From Trichosporon coremiiforme (taxonomy: Eukaryota; Basidiomycota; Tremellomycetes; Trichosporonales; Trichosporonaceae): a stretch of 64,000 nt of DNA. The translations under genes were made by a program, and so were the position numbers. The DNA is taken from NCBI GenBank assembly GCA_039545355.1, contig BCJJ01000005.1, positions 1,239,008 to 1,303,007 on the forward strand, in the 5' to 3' direction. The notes below the pieces were generated by a model that ran no database searches, was not told where the DNA came from, and saw only the letters and a list, made by a program, of their open reading frames with translations. This document shows positions 1 to 11,330 of the stretch, piece by piece (position 1 is the stretch's first letter; the number at the start of each line of letters is the position of its first letter).

Positions 1-2855
1 TGCCCCGCAGCAGCACAGGCCTTCCCGCCTCCCCGCCCAAGAAGAAACGACCTCGTATCTCAGATTTCACCTCGACCTCTCAGGCTGCGAATCTTGGCAT
101 TGGTCTGGGAACTCCGAGCAAACCCATGGACCGCCGTGCCGTCTCGACGATGATCAGAGTTCCCGAGGAACGCTTCCAGGAGTTCCAGGACGAGCCCTCG
201 CCTAAGGACGTCCGGCATTCGGTCATGATTGAAAAGCTCGACCCTGACAGAAATTTCGACCACGACGTCACCATTGCCTCTCTACGACGCACTATCGCCA
301 CAAAGGAGGAAGCTATCTCGCAGCATGCCACCAGTCTTGCCGAGTTGCAGCCTCTGGCTGATAAGCTGCCGCAGGTTGAGTCTGAGTTGGATGAGACCAA
401 GGCGAGTCTGAACCGCCTGGAGGCGGAGCATTCGAAGCAGCTGAAGGAGGCTATGGATCAGCTCGATGAGCTGCAGAAGACCAGAACCGAGCTCACTGCG
501 GCCGTGGCTGAGAAGTCAAAGCAAGTCGAAGCGCTCGAGACCAGCGTGGCGGACCTTAAGAAGTCACACTCTGATCTCTCTGCCGCGAACGCTGTTCAGC
601 TTGCCAAGCTCTCAGCTGAGCTTGAGGCCGTCAAGGGTGAGCGCGACGCCAAGGTTGTCGAGCTGGAGAAACTTGTCGCTGGACACGAGAAGCAACTCGC
701 CGACGCCAAATCTGAAATCGACTCTCACCGCTCTCAGGTCGAGAAGTACGTTGAGCGCATCACAGCTCTGGAGCAGGCGGAGACGAAGCTGAAGGAGACT
801 CTCGACAAGGCTCAGAAGGACCACGAGGCGTCTCGAACGGAGCACTCTGCTGAGAAGGAGACTGCTGAGAAGATCGCGTCAGAGCTGGCCGAGCTCAAGG
901 CTCAGAACGAGAAGGGAGAAGCCGACCACGCTGCCCAACTCTGCGCCATGTCTGAGGCCCATGACAAGGTCTCCGGCGAGCTCTTAAACGCCAAGGAGAT
1001 GCTCGGAAGCACATTCGAGCAGCTCGCCACGACCAAGGGCGAGTACGATCAGCTGAAGAAGGAGCTCGCGGAGGCCACGGACTCGCACGAGAAGACCACG
1101 GCTGAGCTTGGCAAGATCACGGCAGCCCATGAGAAGCTCGCCACTGAGCTTGAGAACGCCAAGAAGACGGCGACAGCCGATCTCGAAGCCGCCAACACAT
1201 CTCTCGCCAAGATCAAGGAAGAGATGGCGTCCAAGTCAGCGCAACACGAGAGCTCAATCAAGGAGCTCGCCGAGAAGACGACTCAGTTCGACAAGGCGTC
1301 CGAGGAGATCGCGGCGCTTCGTGAAGGGGCCAGCGTGGCCGAGTCTATCAAGGCCGAGCTCCAGGAGCACAAGACCTTGCTCGAGAAGGAGAAGGCGGAG
1401 CGCACTAAGCTGTACGAGGAACATGCTGTCGTCACCTCTCGGGCCGAGACCCTCACCACCGACCTCGAAACTTCGAAGAAGGCTCACGAGACGGAGGTGG
1501 CCGCTCATGCAGAGGCGAAGACCGAGCTTGAGAAACAAAAGGAGCGCCTTGCCGAGCTTGAGAAGGAGCTCGCTGCCGCCAAAGCTGAGGCCAAAGCCGA
1601 GAAGACCAAGGTCGCTGAACAGACCGCAGCGCTCGAGGCGCAGAAGAAGGCAACCGCGGAGGCTGAGGCGCAGGTCAAGTCTCTGAAGGAGGCTGCCAGT
1701 TCGAGCGCAGACGAGATGTCAAACAAGCTCGCCGAGGTCTCCTCCAAGCTCGACGCCAGCACCAAGGCTGCTGAAGAGGCGACCGCTGCACTGAAAAGCA
1801 GCAAGGATGAGCACGCCGCCGCTACTGCGGCCCTCTCGGCCGAGAAGAAGGCGCGCGACACGGCCGACAAGGAGCTTGCCGAGGTCAAGGCGCAGCACAT
1901 GTCGGCTGCCGGCGATCTGGTTGCCAACCTCACTGCCCTTAAGAAGGAGCTGGAGGAGGCCCGCGGTCAACTTTCGAGCAAGACGGAGGAGCTCGATGGC
2001 GTGGCCACGCAGCTCACGGCCGCCAAGGCCGCCCTCGCCAAGATCGAGAAGGACGGCGCCGCCCAGCTCCGCGCTTTACGGGGCGAGCTCGATGCTGCCA
2101 AGGGCGACGTTCAGGCTCAGCGCTCGCGTGCTGACGAGCTCGCTCAGCAGCTCCTTGAGAAGACCTGTAAGTCTCCCTCGAAGACTGCCACAAGTCCCAG
2201 CCGCGGCCTGCGCCGTGTGTCGTCGGTTCCTTCCGGCCTCAGTGCATCCGCGCTTGGTGCTCTTCGCGGGACTGGTGACATGTCGACGCCGGACGTGGAG
2301 GGCTGGAAGCGCAGCCACGCCACCGAAGAGCTGCAGCGCCTGGACAAGGTCGTCGTGCAACAGAAGGCCATCATTAAGGAGCAGCGCGATAAGATCCGCC
2401 TTTGGACCGACGAGCTTCAGAAACAGCGCGACGTTGTGCGTCTGCTATCTGAGTCGAATGCGAGCACCTCACAGCCGCCGATCCCGGGCACGCCGGTCAA
2501 AGACGAGTCCGCGGAACCGACGACACCATCGAAGTACGGTCAGCTGTCTACCCCGCGTAGGAGCCAGTTGCCGAGCACGTTCACCGCGCGCAATCTTGCG
2601 CTCCCCTCGACGCCGAGCCTGAACGCACCCAGCCCGCTGCCAATGCACACGGGCCAGGTGTCGAACGCGCTGCGTAAGGCGCGCCGCGTCACGCTCGAGC
2701 GCGACATGGGCCGCCTCCAGGAGCGCGCCAAGGTCGCCAACATGAAGAACATGTTCGACTCGCCGACCGCCGCTAGGCACGGAGACGACGAGAACCACAG
2801 CCCGCGGACATCAGTCAACACGCCCAGTACAAAACGCAAGAGCTCGAGGCGCTAG
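1..2855 (+). CDS. Long coiled-coil protein, 3' part (5' end outside window)
   Basis: The frame is open from base 3 to a TAG at 2853-2855, giving about 950 residues, so the gene starts upstream. Near the window edge lies a basic nuclear-localisation-like stretch (PPKKKRPR). Roughly residues 85-720 are an almost unbroken Lys/Glu/Ala/Leu heptad pattern typical of a long parallel coiled coil. A Ser/Pro/Thr-rich segment follows, then a second short helical block (around 2310-2460, LQRLDKVVVQQKAIIKEQ), and a basic low-complexity tail ending KRKSSRR. This fits a cytoskeletal, spindle or nuclear scaffold, or the tail of a kinesin whose motor would lie upstream. No catalytic domain is visible, so the family cannot be named. 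An ATG at 126 exists, but upstream coding looks continuous, so I treat it as internal. Confidence 0.8.
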   Translation, partial: PRSSTGLPASPPKKKRPRISDFTSTSQAANLGIGLGTPSKPMDRRAVSTMIRVPEERFQEFQDEPSPKDVRHSVMIEKLDPDRNFDHDVTIASLRRTIATKEEAISQHATSLAELQPLADKLPQVESELDETKASLNRLEAEHSKQLKEAMDQLDELQKTRTELTAAVAEKSKQVEALETSVADLKKSHSDLSAANAVQLAKLSAELEAVKGERDAKVVELEKLVAGHEKQLADAKSEIDSHRSQVEKYVERITALEQAETKLKETLDKAQKDHEASRTEHSAEKETAEKIASELAELKAQNEKGEADHAAQLCAMSEAHDKVSGELLNAKEMLGSTFEQLATTKGEYDQLKKELAEATDSHEKTTAELGKITAAHEKLATELENAKKTATADLEAANTSLAKIKEEMASKSAQHESSIKELAEKTTQFDKASEEIAALREGASVAESIKAELQEHKTLLEKEKAERTKLYEEHAVVTSRAETLTTDLETSKKAHETEVAAHAEAKTELEKQKERLAELEKELAAAKAEAKAEKTKVAEQTAALEAQKKATAEAEAQVKSLKEAASSSADEMSNKLAEVSSKLDASTKAAEEATAALKSSKDEHAAATAALSAEKKARDTADKELAEVKAQHMSAAGDLVANLTALKKELEEARGQLSSKTEELDGVATQLTAAKAALAKIEKDGAAQLRALRGELDAAKGDVQAQRSRADELAQQLLEKTCKSPSKTATSPSRGLRRVSSVPSGLSASALGALRGTGDMSTPDVEGWKRSHATEELQRLDKVVVQQKAIIKEQRDKIRLWTDELQKQRDVVRLLSESNASTSQPPIPGTPVKDESAEPTTPSKYGQLSTPRRSQLPSTFTARNLALPSTPSLNAPSPLPMHTGQVSNALRKARRVTLERDMGRLQERAKVANMKNMFDSPTAARHGDDENHSPRTSVNTPSTKRKSSRR

Positions 2856-4120
2856 TACCGCCATCTCACTGCGCAGTCTGCGGGCTCTTCGTCCACTACT
2901 AAGAACGCCACGATCGCGATCTCTGGGCAGTCGACTGACGCGAGCTCGTCGAGCGCCACATCGATCTCGACTACCTCGAGCACCGATGCGCAGCCCGGCC
3001 ACTGAACACTGTATCTAGACACGACCTGCATGCTTTCTCCTTTCCGTACGCCACGCGCCAACTGTAGAATTGTCCTTGTTTGTGACTGTGGCTCGATTGA
3101 CCAATGTACATCCCCATATGATCCGAAATGACCAAACCCTGTTGCAAGACATTTCCCGAAGCAATGTGGAGAACCAAACATTGAGCTATTCCCACTCCAC
3201 CGACTCCACCGTGTCGCGACTCGAATGTTGTCTCAACATGGCGTGCCTCAACAACAGAAGCTCAGCATTCCAACCGACATGCGAAAGGTACGCCTCGCTG
3301 TGGAGTGGGACGGTATGCATCATGCATAGAGGAGCGAGGAACACATGACTGGCTCTCGTAGCGATCTCGTCGTTTACAAACATGAGTCCAGATCCACTGC
3401 ATTTGACGCTAGCGAAACTGACGCTTATGAAGTCTCGTGAGTGCAGCGCTTCCCACGCCGCTTTGGTTGCCGGCGCTCGGCCCGGAGTCCCGGAAGACCG
3501 GGTTTCTGGATGCGGATGTGTTCCAGAACTTGACCGCTCTGAGGATCTGACAGCTGAGGAAGTACTGATAGGATGGCACATGTGTGGAACATTCCCCGCA
3601 ATTCCCCGTCCCACACGACGCCACCGATCAGTACAGCGTGTTCCAGAATTCAGCTTGGCCGTGGCTTGACTGCGCATCGCATGGCGATGCCAGATCTTGA
3701 ACTTGCATCGCGCTGAGCGAGCTTGCTGTTTCCAGTAGTGATCTACGCATGCGTTGCTGTGCTGGTGGCACTGGCACCCACCGCACGACGATCTGAACTA
3801 CTGCTCGCCTAACCTGGTATTCAATCTGCATTACAGCTTGTTTACGCTATGTGTACATGGATTCAGATGCTTCGGACATCTCGGCGCTCTCGGCTCTGCT
3901 TTGCTCGGACAAGGGTTGATCTAGATGACGAGAGCGTGACGCCTACACTTCCCAGAGTACCTCGCTCCTCACCGGCATGCGTTTATCAGGCCGTGGTTAT
4001 CGCCTCACCGCGTGACCATCGCCTTCGCTATCTAGAAGCTATGTGACTCCGCATTATCGTCATCGTGCTAAGCGCCACGCCACACCGTGACGATGACGCA
4101 CAACTGCTGCTGGGAATAGC
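2856..4120. other. Intergenic, convergent gene ends
   Basis: About 1.26 kb between the coiled-coil gene and the 3' end of the glycosylase gene. Only short, unconvincing open frames occur on either strand. It should hold the two 3' UTRs. I see no RNA gene or clear repeat. Confidence 0.5.
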
Positions 4121-5750
4121 TCACTTCTCGCCTGCCATGGCCCAGGTGAAGAACGTGCCGACGGAGCGGTATGGGCGCCAGTTGGCTGTCAGCGCTTCCA
4201 TCTCCTCGGGCAGGAGGTACACGCCGCCCCTGCAGTTAGCATCGTTCCACTCGTCATTGATGAGGTAAACCAAGGAATGTGAGGCAGTGTCATGTTCCGT
4301 CCGCCGGTCGCGTCACGCGTCACTCTCTGAGGCGGAGAAGCTAGTCCGCCGACCCGCTTGTGTTACCGGAGCTAATACACACCACTGCTCATTCGGCACA
4401 GCGCAGTGCACTTGTCGCTCACGTGTACTCACTTCGCTTTCTTGCCCCCGAGCCGGGACCGCAACGTGCTGATGTCGAGTCCCGGCGGCAGTGGCGCTGC
4501 CTTCAGTGCGTGTTCCGGGCCCCAGTCGGGCGTGACAGCGATGAGGCTGTCGTCCTCAGCAGGTGGTAAGGCAGGGTTGATGCTCGCGCTCGGCGTAATT
4601 GGCGGCGGAGCCGGCGTCGCTGGTAAGATGCTGCTACCCGGGGGGCCGTTTGTCGGTGTCGGAGTCGCAGGTTCGTTCAGCAGCGTCGCGCTCGAGCTCG
4701 CCGCTCCCAAGTTCCTCTTGTTTGGTGTTACTGGAGCTGCTGGTGGGTCCATTGCTCCGATGGAAGTCGTCTGCGTCAGAGTTATGGGAGATTGCGGCTC
4801 TGCCGGCTCTCCCGGTGTCTTGCTGGGCGTGGCGGGAAGCGACTTGCGCGGCGTAGAGGAAAGCTTCGGAGTAGGAAGAGCGCCGTGCGCCGCAAGAACC
4901 CAGCGCAGCAAGCCCTTCTGCACTCCCAAGTCGCCGACGGGTAGCACATCGGCGCGCCGTAGGGTAAAGATCAGGAACATGTCCACGGTCCACTTTCCTA
5001 TTCCCCTTACCGCCGTTAGGGCGGCGAGGACATCCTCATCTGGGGCGGACAAGAGCGCTTCTGTCGACAGGCGGCCAGCAGCAAAGTGTCCTGCGAGCTC
5101 GATCACTGCCCGTCAGCTTGGTGATCACATCTGCCCAGCTTCTGAAAGAACTCACCGTATTCAGCCTTGCGGGTACTGAATCCAACGCCCTTGAGGTCGG
5201 GGATGTTGGAGACCGCAACCTGCTCTGCTGTCGGGAATGGCCAGTCGCTTCTCTCATCCCCATCTACTGGTCCGCAGAAATGCTCGATGAATCGCTTCGT
5301 GATGCTCCTCGCCGCCATCCACGACACCTGTTGCCCGACGATGCTAGTCACGAGGGAGCGGAAGGGGTCATCCTTGTGCCCATCGCCTCCAAGGAAAGGG
5401 CGACAGGGTACACGCTCAGAAAGTCTCGTGAAACGCGGGTCCGCGGCGGAGAGATGCGCGAGCGCCGTGGGAAGATGTACGGCGGGGGGCGGCGTGTGCC
5501 GCGTCAGAGCGGGGATCGTGCCGTCTTTCTTCCCCGCCTTTGGCTTCTTAGATGACGAACCGGCTTCGTCCTTCGCAGAAGTATCCGATGCGGACACCTT
5601 GCGACGCTTCGCCGGCTTCGTCGGGGTTGCTGGGGTGTTCTCGATTTTGACGGAAGTGGGCGCGGCCGCCGCGGCGTCGGAAACGCCGATCCCGTTCGCG
5701 GCCGCCGCCGCAACTCGCGCTGAACGTCGTGTTGTTCGGGCTGCTGCCAT
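4121..5750 (-). CDS. MAG1: DNA-3-methyladenine glycosylase II (AlkA/Mag1 family)
   Basis: Base-excision repair glycosylase that removes alkylated bases, presumably nuclear. Three exons (5750-5156, 5105-4433, 4229-4121) give 458 residues. Residues 1-75 are a basic Ser/Ala/Lys-rich tail. The HhH-GPD fold follows: helix-hairpin-helix motif GIGKWT at 233-238 and the catalytic Asp in PVGDLG (D257). The last exon carries the family's C-terminal WRPYRSVGT motif, reached through donor GTGAGT at 4432 and a CTAACTGCAG acceptor ending at 4230; without it the domain would be truncated. Residues about 277-420 form a Pro/Thr/Ser-rich linker between the catalytic Asp and that C-terminal helix, unusual for the family. 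The start at 5750 was chosen because its N-terminus is Arg/Ser-rich; an in-frame ATG at 5816 is the alternative. Confidence 0.9.
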
Positions 5751-6756
5751 GCTGTGGTAAGAATTCGCGCTTGCTGAGGAGCATGTGGGGGTCGTCGAGG
5801 AAAGCACCCTCGACACCGCGATTGAGGTGCCTGCATGTCGGCTGACGTTGGTTGACTAACCCACGCGGGGCACCACCTCCACCCCGACTCCGAAGCGCGG
5901 GCCTGGCTGGGGGATCGACATCGACGGCGGGCGGGCAAGTGGTGGTACATTGCGCATTCATCGGACCTCAGTACCTCAAGCTAGTGTCACCGCTGATGAA
6001 TGTGAACAAGGTGAGCACGTTGCGGGATAGACGAATGGTACAGCCTGCTCAGTCACAGATGGATGCAGAAATGACTTTGCGCTCAGTGATGTGAACTTCA
6101 CAGGTGAAGTGCACCTCCCCAAATCACATCCGCTGCTCAACCATTCTGAGACCTTAGGGCCGCGACCAAGTTTCAGGCCTGAAGTGCTCAAGAGACTGCA
6201 TCTTGCCACTCAAGTTGTTGCGTTACAGACTGTGTCGCACCAGCGGCTAGCACAATCCGCTGACCACTTCATCGGCGTGCAGGCTGTGAAGCTGCGAAGA
6301 CGTGCGCCAGAAGCGAACTTGACACTGACAGGCACTCAGGCACAGACAGGTACCCGTCCGCGAGTACGTACCGAGACGATCCTGAGATCCTTGGCCGGCG
6401 CTGCCTGTGTCGCTGCTTTCTGTTTCGCACGAGATTGCCTGTTCGGTGCTTACAGCACGATGAGCTCATGCACGACTGCGTCCGTGTCCGTTGTGTGTCA
6501 GGTGTGCAGGGGCCCCGAGTTTGCCTGTTTCGTCTTGCGTCCGCTGCTTCTAAGCTGTTCGTGGCACAAGCTCACAAGCATACTCGACAAGCTACCTCTG
6601 TGCTGTTAACGAGCGCAGGTCAATGCGATCTCGGGCCGAGTGGGTGCAACCGTTTATCAATGCATATTCATGACGCATGGCCAGGCCATGCGGAGGGCAA
6701 TTCTATTCAGCTTGAAGGGAAACAACTGTCCATTCAAGCTGGATGCTCTATCTAAT
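5751..6756. other. Intergenic
   Basis: About 1 kb between the glycosylase start and the 3' end of the vWA-protein gene. It should contain the glycosylase promoter and the vWA 3' UTR. No supported gene or repeat was seen. Confidence 0.5.
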
Positions 6757-8181
6757 TTAGAGCTCGAACTTGGGCATGGGCTCGGCGCCGGGGGCGTCAC
6801 ACTTGCAGATGCACACGGTGCTGGTGGGAGCAGCGCCGGTGACGGTGGCAGTCTGCGTGACGGTGTTGGTAACGGTCTCAGCCGAGGGGACAGGGGGGCA
6901 CGCCGAGGCGGAGGAGGGGATGGGCGCCTCAGAGGACGAGACCGGAGGCGGGACCTCCGAGGTGGCAGTCGACGACGTAGCAGGAGGAGGGACCGAGGTC
7001 GAGGGAGGGTTGGGGGGAGGAGTCGAAGGAATGGCAGTCGATGAAGGGATAGGGATGGGCTCGCCGCCAGGCTCGGCCGAGAGGGTGACGGAGTACTGGC
7101 ACGAGTTGGAGTCGGCGTTCGAGGTGTTGATGACAACCTCGACCTGGTCACCGGGGTTAGCCTCGCCCTGGAGGGCACCGGAAGCTTGGCCCTTGTTAAC
7201 GGTGACGGAGGAGGTCTGGCCGGTAGCCTTGTTGGTGAAGGTGGCCTGGATGTTGACGGGGCTGTTCTGGGAGACGAGGGCAATGGCGAAGGCGAGCTGC
7301 TCATGCTGGCTCTTGGGGGAGTAGGTGAAGACGGCCTGGGCGTTCTTGGAGCAGAGGCCGAGGGTGGTGACGTCATTAACGAGGGGACCGCCCGACTCGC
7401 CAATGTCGTTACCGCTGCACTTGCCGTCGTTGTTGGTAAGACCATTCTTGATGACCTGCTGGACAAACTCGCGCTGGGACTGTGAGTTCGAGATGATGGA
7501 AACGGTACCACCGGTGGCGAGGACGGCTTCCGAGATGCGCTGGTTGAGCTTGTCGTCGCCTGTCATAGTGTTGAGACTGCTGGTGATGAGGTTGGTGATG
7601 CCACTGAGGATGCTACCGATCAGGCCGCTGCCACCGCCCTTGTAGGGGGAGTTGGTGTGACCCCAAGAGACACGGATCCCCGTATCCTTGGCCTTGTTGA
7701 GCAGATCGACGACGGAGTCGATACTGCCGCCGTCCTGGCCGTCGGTAAAGATGATGACGCCACCGCGGTTGCCGGGCTTGCTGGCGGCGACTTGTTCAAT
7801 ACCAGTGGTCAGGCCTGTAGCGATGTGGGTGCCACCGACGCTGTCGACGGAGTCAAGGGCTTGCTTCGCCTGCTCGTTGGGTTTACCCTGAGCGTATTCG
7901 ACTTTGGCGGTATTGTCGAAAGAAACAACAGAGACGGTGTCGGCCTTGTTCTTGTCGGTCGCCTCGGACGCAGACGTCAGGTAGTCGACGATATCCTTTC
8001 CACCGGCGATGCGGAGCTTCTCAGAGTCGGTGGTGGCGGTCGATCCAGACGAGTCGAGAATAATACTGATCACACGGCCGGGGTTGTTGCAGTTCTCGGG
8101 CTTGGGGTTGCCACGAGCTTCGAGCTGGGCCGGGGCGGCGAGCGCCACGGAGGCGAGGAGAGAGAGACCGAAGAACTTCAT
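6757..8181 (-). CDS. Secreted von Willebrand factor A domain protein
   Basis: Intronless, 474 residues. Residues 1-16 form a signal peptide (MKFFGLSLLASVALAA). A single vWA domain spans about 35-235 with a complete metal-ion-dependent adhesion site: DSSGS (D43, S45, S47), T118 in GGTHIATG and D147 in IIFTDGQDGG. Residues about 240-355 form a beta-rich segment, and about 365-435 a Pro/Ser/Thr-rich stalk-like region that is probably O-glycosylated. The C-terminus carries a small CICKC cluster before the end. This fits an extracellular or wall-associated adhesion or metal-binding protein. No catalytic domain and no clear GPI signal are visible. Codon use is strongly biased, suggesting good expression. 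A TATA-like element lies about 90 bp upstream. The precise function is unknown. Confidence 0.88.
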   Translation of the reverse strand: MKFFGLSLLASVALAAPAQLEARGNPKPENCNNPGRVISIILDSSGSTATTDSEKLRIAGGKDIVDYLTSASEATDKNKADTVSVVSFDNTAKVEYAQGKPNEQAKQALDSVDSVGGTHIATGLTTGIEQVAASKPGNRGGVIIFTDGQDGGSIDSVVDLLNKAKDTGIRVSWGHTNSPYKGGGSGLIGSILSGITNLITSSLNTMTGDDKLNQRISEAVLATGGTVSIISNSQSQREFVQQVIKNGLTNNDGKCSGNDIGESGGPLVNDVTTLGLCSKNAQAVFTYSPKSQHEQLAFAIALVSQNSPVNIQATFTNKATGQTSSVTVNKGQASGALQGEANPGDQVEVVINTSNADSNSCQYSVTLSAEPGGEPIPIPSSTAIPSTPPPNPPSTSVPPPATSSTATSEVPPPVSSSEAPIPSSASACPPVPSAETVTNTVTQTATVTGAAPTSTVCICKCDAPGAEPMPKFEL

Positions 8182-8270
8182 CGTCTCAGTAAGGAGCGTC
8201 GGTAACGAACGTCGAGAAACAGAAACGAAAGAGAGAGCTACAGCTGTTCCGGCATCGCGCGGGCGCCCTT

Positions 8271-8278
8271 CTTATATG
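8271..8278 (-). promoter_or_regulatory. TATA-like element of the vWA gene
   Basis: CATATAAG on the minus strand, about 90 bp upstream of the ATG at 8181. This spacing is typical for a fungal core promoter. Inferred from sequence only. Confidence 0.5.
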
Positions 8279-9911
8279 CTGCAACAAGGACCTGGAACTG
8301 CAATGCGAGACGCGACTTGCTCACAAAATCTGGGGTCATTGGTGACCTGCCCTCTGAGATCGGTAACGTAGAGAGAAGCGGGAGCTTGATATCCCTCTGT
8401 TGAAGTTGTTATCCCTCTCTGCTCAGTCATCCCGTCTGCCTTTCACACCGATGTTGCATGAAGTGGGACAGATTGCTACAGGGTGGGCACTCTCTCGGAC
8501 ACGTTCGTTGAGAAAAACCAGCGAATGGATGAGCAGCTCGCAAGGTAAGGCATGCGGCACAACTCTAATACACTTCCAGGTGGCAGAGAACTGAGGCTAA
8601 TGTGACGGCCGCCCTGTAAGGAGTGACACAGTCTTCGAACATACGCTCCGCACCGAGTTTGAGGGCCATTTTGTCCATCGCCCCCCGCATCGGACGCGCG
8701 TAGGCTGCCCCCAGTCTTTTACAGAGAAGATTCAGGCTCATACATTGAGTGCTCGTTATATTTGGTACCTCTAGGCTAAAAGGTTGTGATGAAACAGCAC
8801 CCGACGGTCACTTAAGGGTACTCCGTCTCCAGACGTTTGGAAACAGCGGCTAAGTGCCAACTCTCAAACGCGACGGGTCGAGCGGGACGATGACGGACCC
8901 CCAGTCCGAGGGTCCGATGCTCGCTGGGGCTGAGCTTAGCTCCGCGACAGCCGCCGAACCGGGTGCATGTACACCCCCTCACGCAACTCTGATGAACCCT
9001 CATGTCAGATCTGGACGCTGAACTACCAAGCATAAGATTTCGAGGGGCATACGAAGCCGAACCACATTGGCCAAAGGAGCTTCAAGCTTCGAGAAAGGCA
9101 GTGCAGAGCATGCATGATCGTTGTTCGTGAGGAAAGAAGGAACTACTTTGTAGCCCTCTGGTGCCCGCTTTGGGATAAGCTCGCTGTCGCCGGAGTCGCT
9201 GCGCATCCGATTAGGGGGCGGTCCTTTGAGCTCGAATACCATCTCCTAGCTAGATCTCTCTCTTGGTTCCCACGCGTTGATAATATGATGGTGCTAAGAT
9301 AGATCAACACATCAGATCCCAGACGCGGATGTAGTATCTCCGAATACGGGCCGCTGTGCCGATCTTTGCTCCAGCTGGCGCGGTCGAACTGCTTAGCTGT
9401 ACGATTTACGAGATGCAGGATCACTTTGTAGGCTCGCAGGAGATCGGGAGCTCGGGAGAGATGCTGATGCAGGAGGATTCGGGGGAATGCAGCAGCCACG
9501 GCGTGAAACTGGCGGGCATGGCGGGGTAGATCAGCGCCATCTCCACTAGTCGGAGACAAGCCAAGGCACATAGGCACAGCACCGAGACATAACCTCGTCG
9601 AACTGAGTCAGTGAGATACACGCTCCCAGACCTTACTCATCGCGATCTGCGGTTGGCGCGCAAGGATGCAAGGACGGAGTGGAGGGGCAGGTGAGTGCCG
9701 CCGATGCGCACCGATGCGGTGGCGGTGTATCAACGAGTGAGACAGGCGGTTGCGCCAATGCCCTTCCCCTCGGCGCTTCACTTCAGCGGGCCAGCACGCT
9801 GTGAACCGTTATACCGGTACGCTGCGTCAATGGGAAGAGTGATGTCACTGCTAACGCCTGCGCCTGCGCGCGCTCTGGCGTTGTCTCAACGGTGATGCAC
9901 CACCGTAAGCC

Positions 9912-9960
9912 TCTCGTTAATCTCGTTAATTCAGCCTGCGTCGGCGAGTCTCTCGTTAAT
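9912..9960 (+). repeat. Three copies of TCTCGTTAAT
   Basis: The decamer TCTCGTTAAT occurs at 9912-9921, 9921-9930 and 9951-9960 in an AT-rich patch of otherwise GC-rich intergenic DNA. It could be a short degenerate duplication or a binding-site cluster. Confidence 0.55.
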
Positions 9961-11330
9961 GAAGCGCCGCAAACAGGAGACCACATCATCGACTGACCAT
10001 TATAGCCAGATCGAGCAGAACGCGTGGCATGCATGACGCGCATCACGCGCTCATATCGGCTGAATGTTGAAGTGTATTAGCAGATATGCGAGGTGAGAAG
10101 GCGATACGTCCGGATCGGACTAGCGGTGTCCGCTTTGCACGCCGTCCCGCGGTGGACTGAATAGTGATCTGGTGAAGCGCATTGCTGGAGCGCGAGAAGA
10201 CGGGCGATTCCCTCATTTCGTTATGTCGTGTCTTGGAACCACATGCATCACGGCGTATGCAGACTTGATAGATCGGAATAAGAGCCGCCGGGCGTCGCAT
10301 GACAACAATGGCGAGCGAGGTTGGAACGACGCAAGAGGGAAGGCGAGCTGCACTAGGGGCACACGGCCCAAGGCATCCGGAATGCTGTAGTGGGACACCG
10401 GTGAATGGCCTGAATGGTGACGCATGATCAAGGCAGGTCGCAGTAGTGTCTCAGCATCCAACGCAGTGCAGTGCAGTGCGGCAGGCTGCGGGCGGAGCAC
10501 TCCGCCAGAGGACGCAAGTCCGGCCAGCCTAGCGTCGATAGCCTGATCTCGCCTGTTGCGACGCTGACGGTCCCATCGAATCGAACCGGGCCGGGCCTTG
10601 AGTCTGTGGGTCCATTAGCTACTTCGGGTCAACTGTCGCCACCCGGCACACTACCAGATCAGCCAGATGCAGCCAGGCTCAGCTTTCAGCTCAGGGCCCG
10701 CAAGGATCTCTCATTGACCGGTCAGGACTGTTCAGGACTTTGTCAGGGTGGCGCAAACTCTGGACCTCTGGACCTCCTCTTTCGTGTATGCTCCGCATAG
10801 CCGGCGGTAGCCTCGCCAGCCAGGCAAGCCTCATAGTCGGTGCACGCGCGTATGCAGTGCACGCTGCGTACTGCTCCCGGCCTAGCATCCACTTCGCTGC
10901 TCATCTGCTCACAGCGCCTACAACGCACTCCCGCGTTAAAGCAAGTCGCTTGCCGACATTGCTTTGTTCTTTCTTTCTCCCATCACCTCTCCCCCGTGTC
11001 GAGTGCGCACGCACACGACGCACTCCAGACTTGTGTCGCCTCACACCTCTTACAACTCTTGTCCTTTATTATCATCACCGCTGTTGGTCTTCCCTCCGCC
11101 GCTCGTCTTCCCTCTCATCTAACCGATCTACGTCTGCTCCTGCCGACACCTCTGCCCGCACGTAACTCTCACGACGATCAACAGTCCGAGACGCGAGTGC
11201 GACAGTCAGCGATCAGATCGACTTCGATATTCAGGGGACACGGCTCGAAGTCACCTCCTCGCCCCTCTCACACGACCGCCTGACCAGTGCCCTTACCATC
11301 AGTCATCCGGCGCACCAAGTGCCTGGCAAT

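Larger units (their letters stand above)
8182..11330. other. Long intergenic region between divergent genes
   Basis: About 3.1 kb. It contains the promoter of the vWA gene on the left and of the four-exon gene on the right. Open frames are short, with no recognisable domain or consistent splice pattern. A short repeated decamer is listed separately. A lineage-specific small gene or non-coding RNA cannot be excluded. Confidence 0.45.

Noticed and set aside
4406..5179. 257-codon plus-strand frame over the glycosylase
   Set aside because: Lies over the Pro/Ser linker of the real gene; Gly/Val/Ser-rich without domain features.
10560..10640. GGTTCGATTC-like string on the minus strand suggesting a tRNA B box
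   Set aside because: No matching A box, acceptor stem or anticodon arm could be drawn around it.
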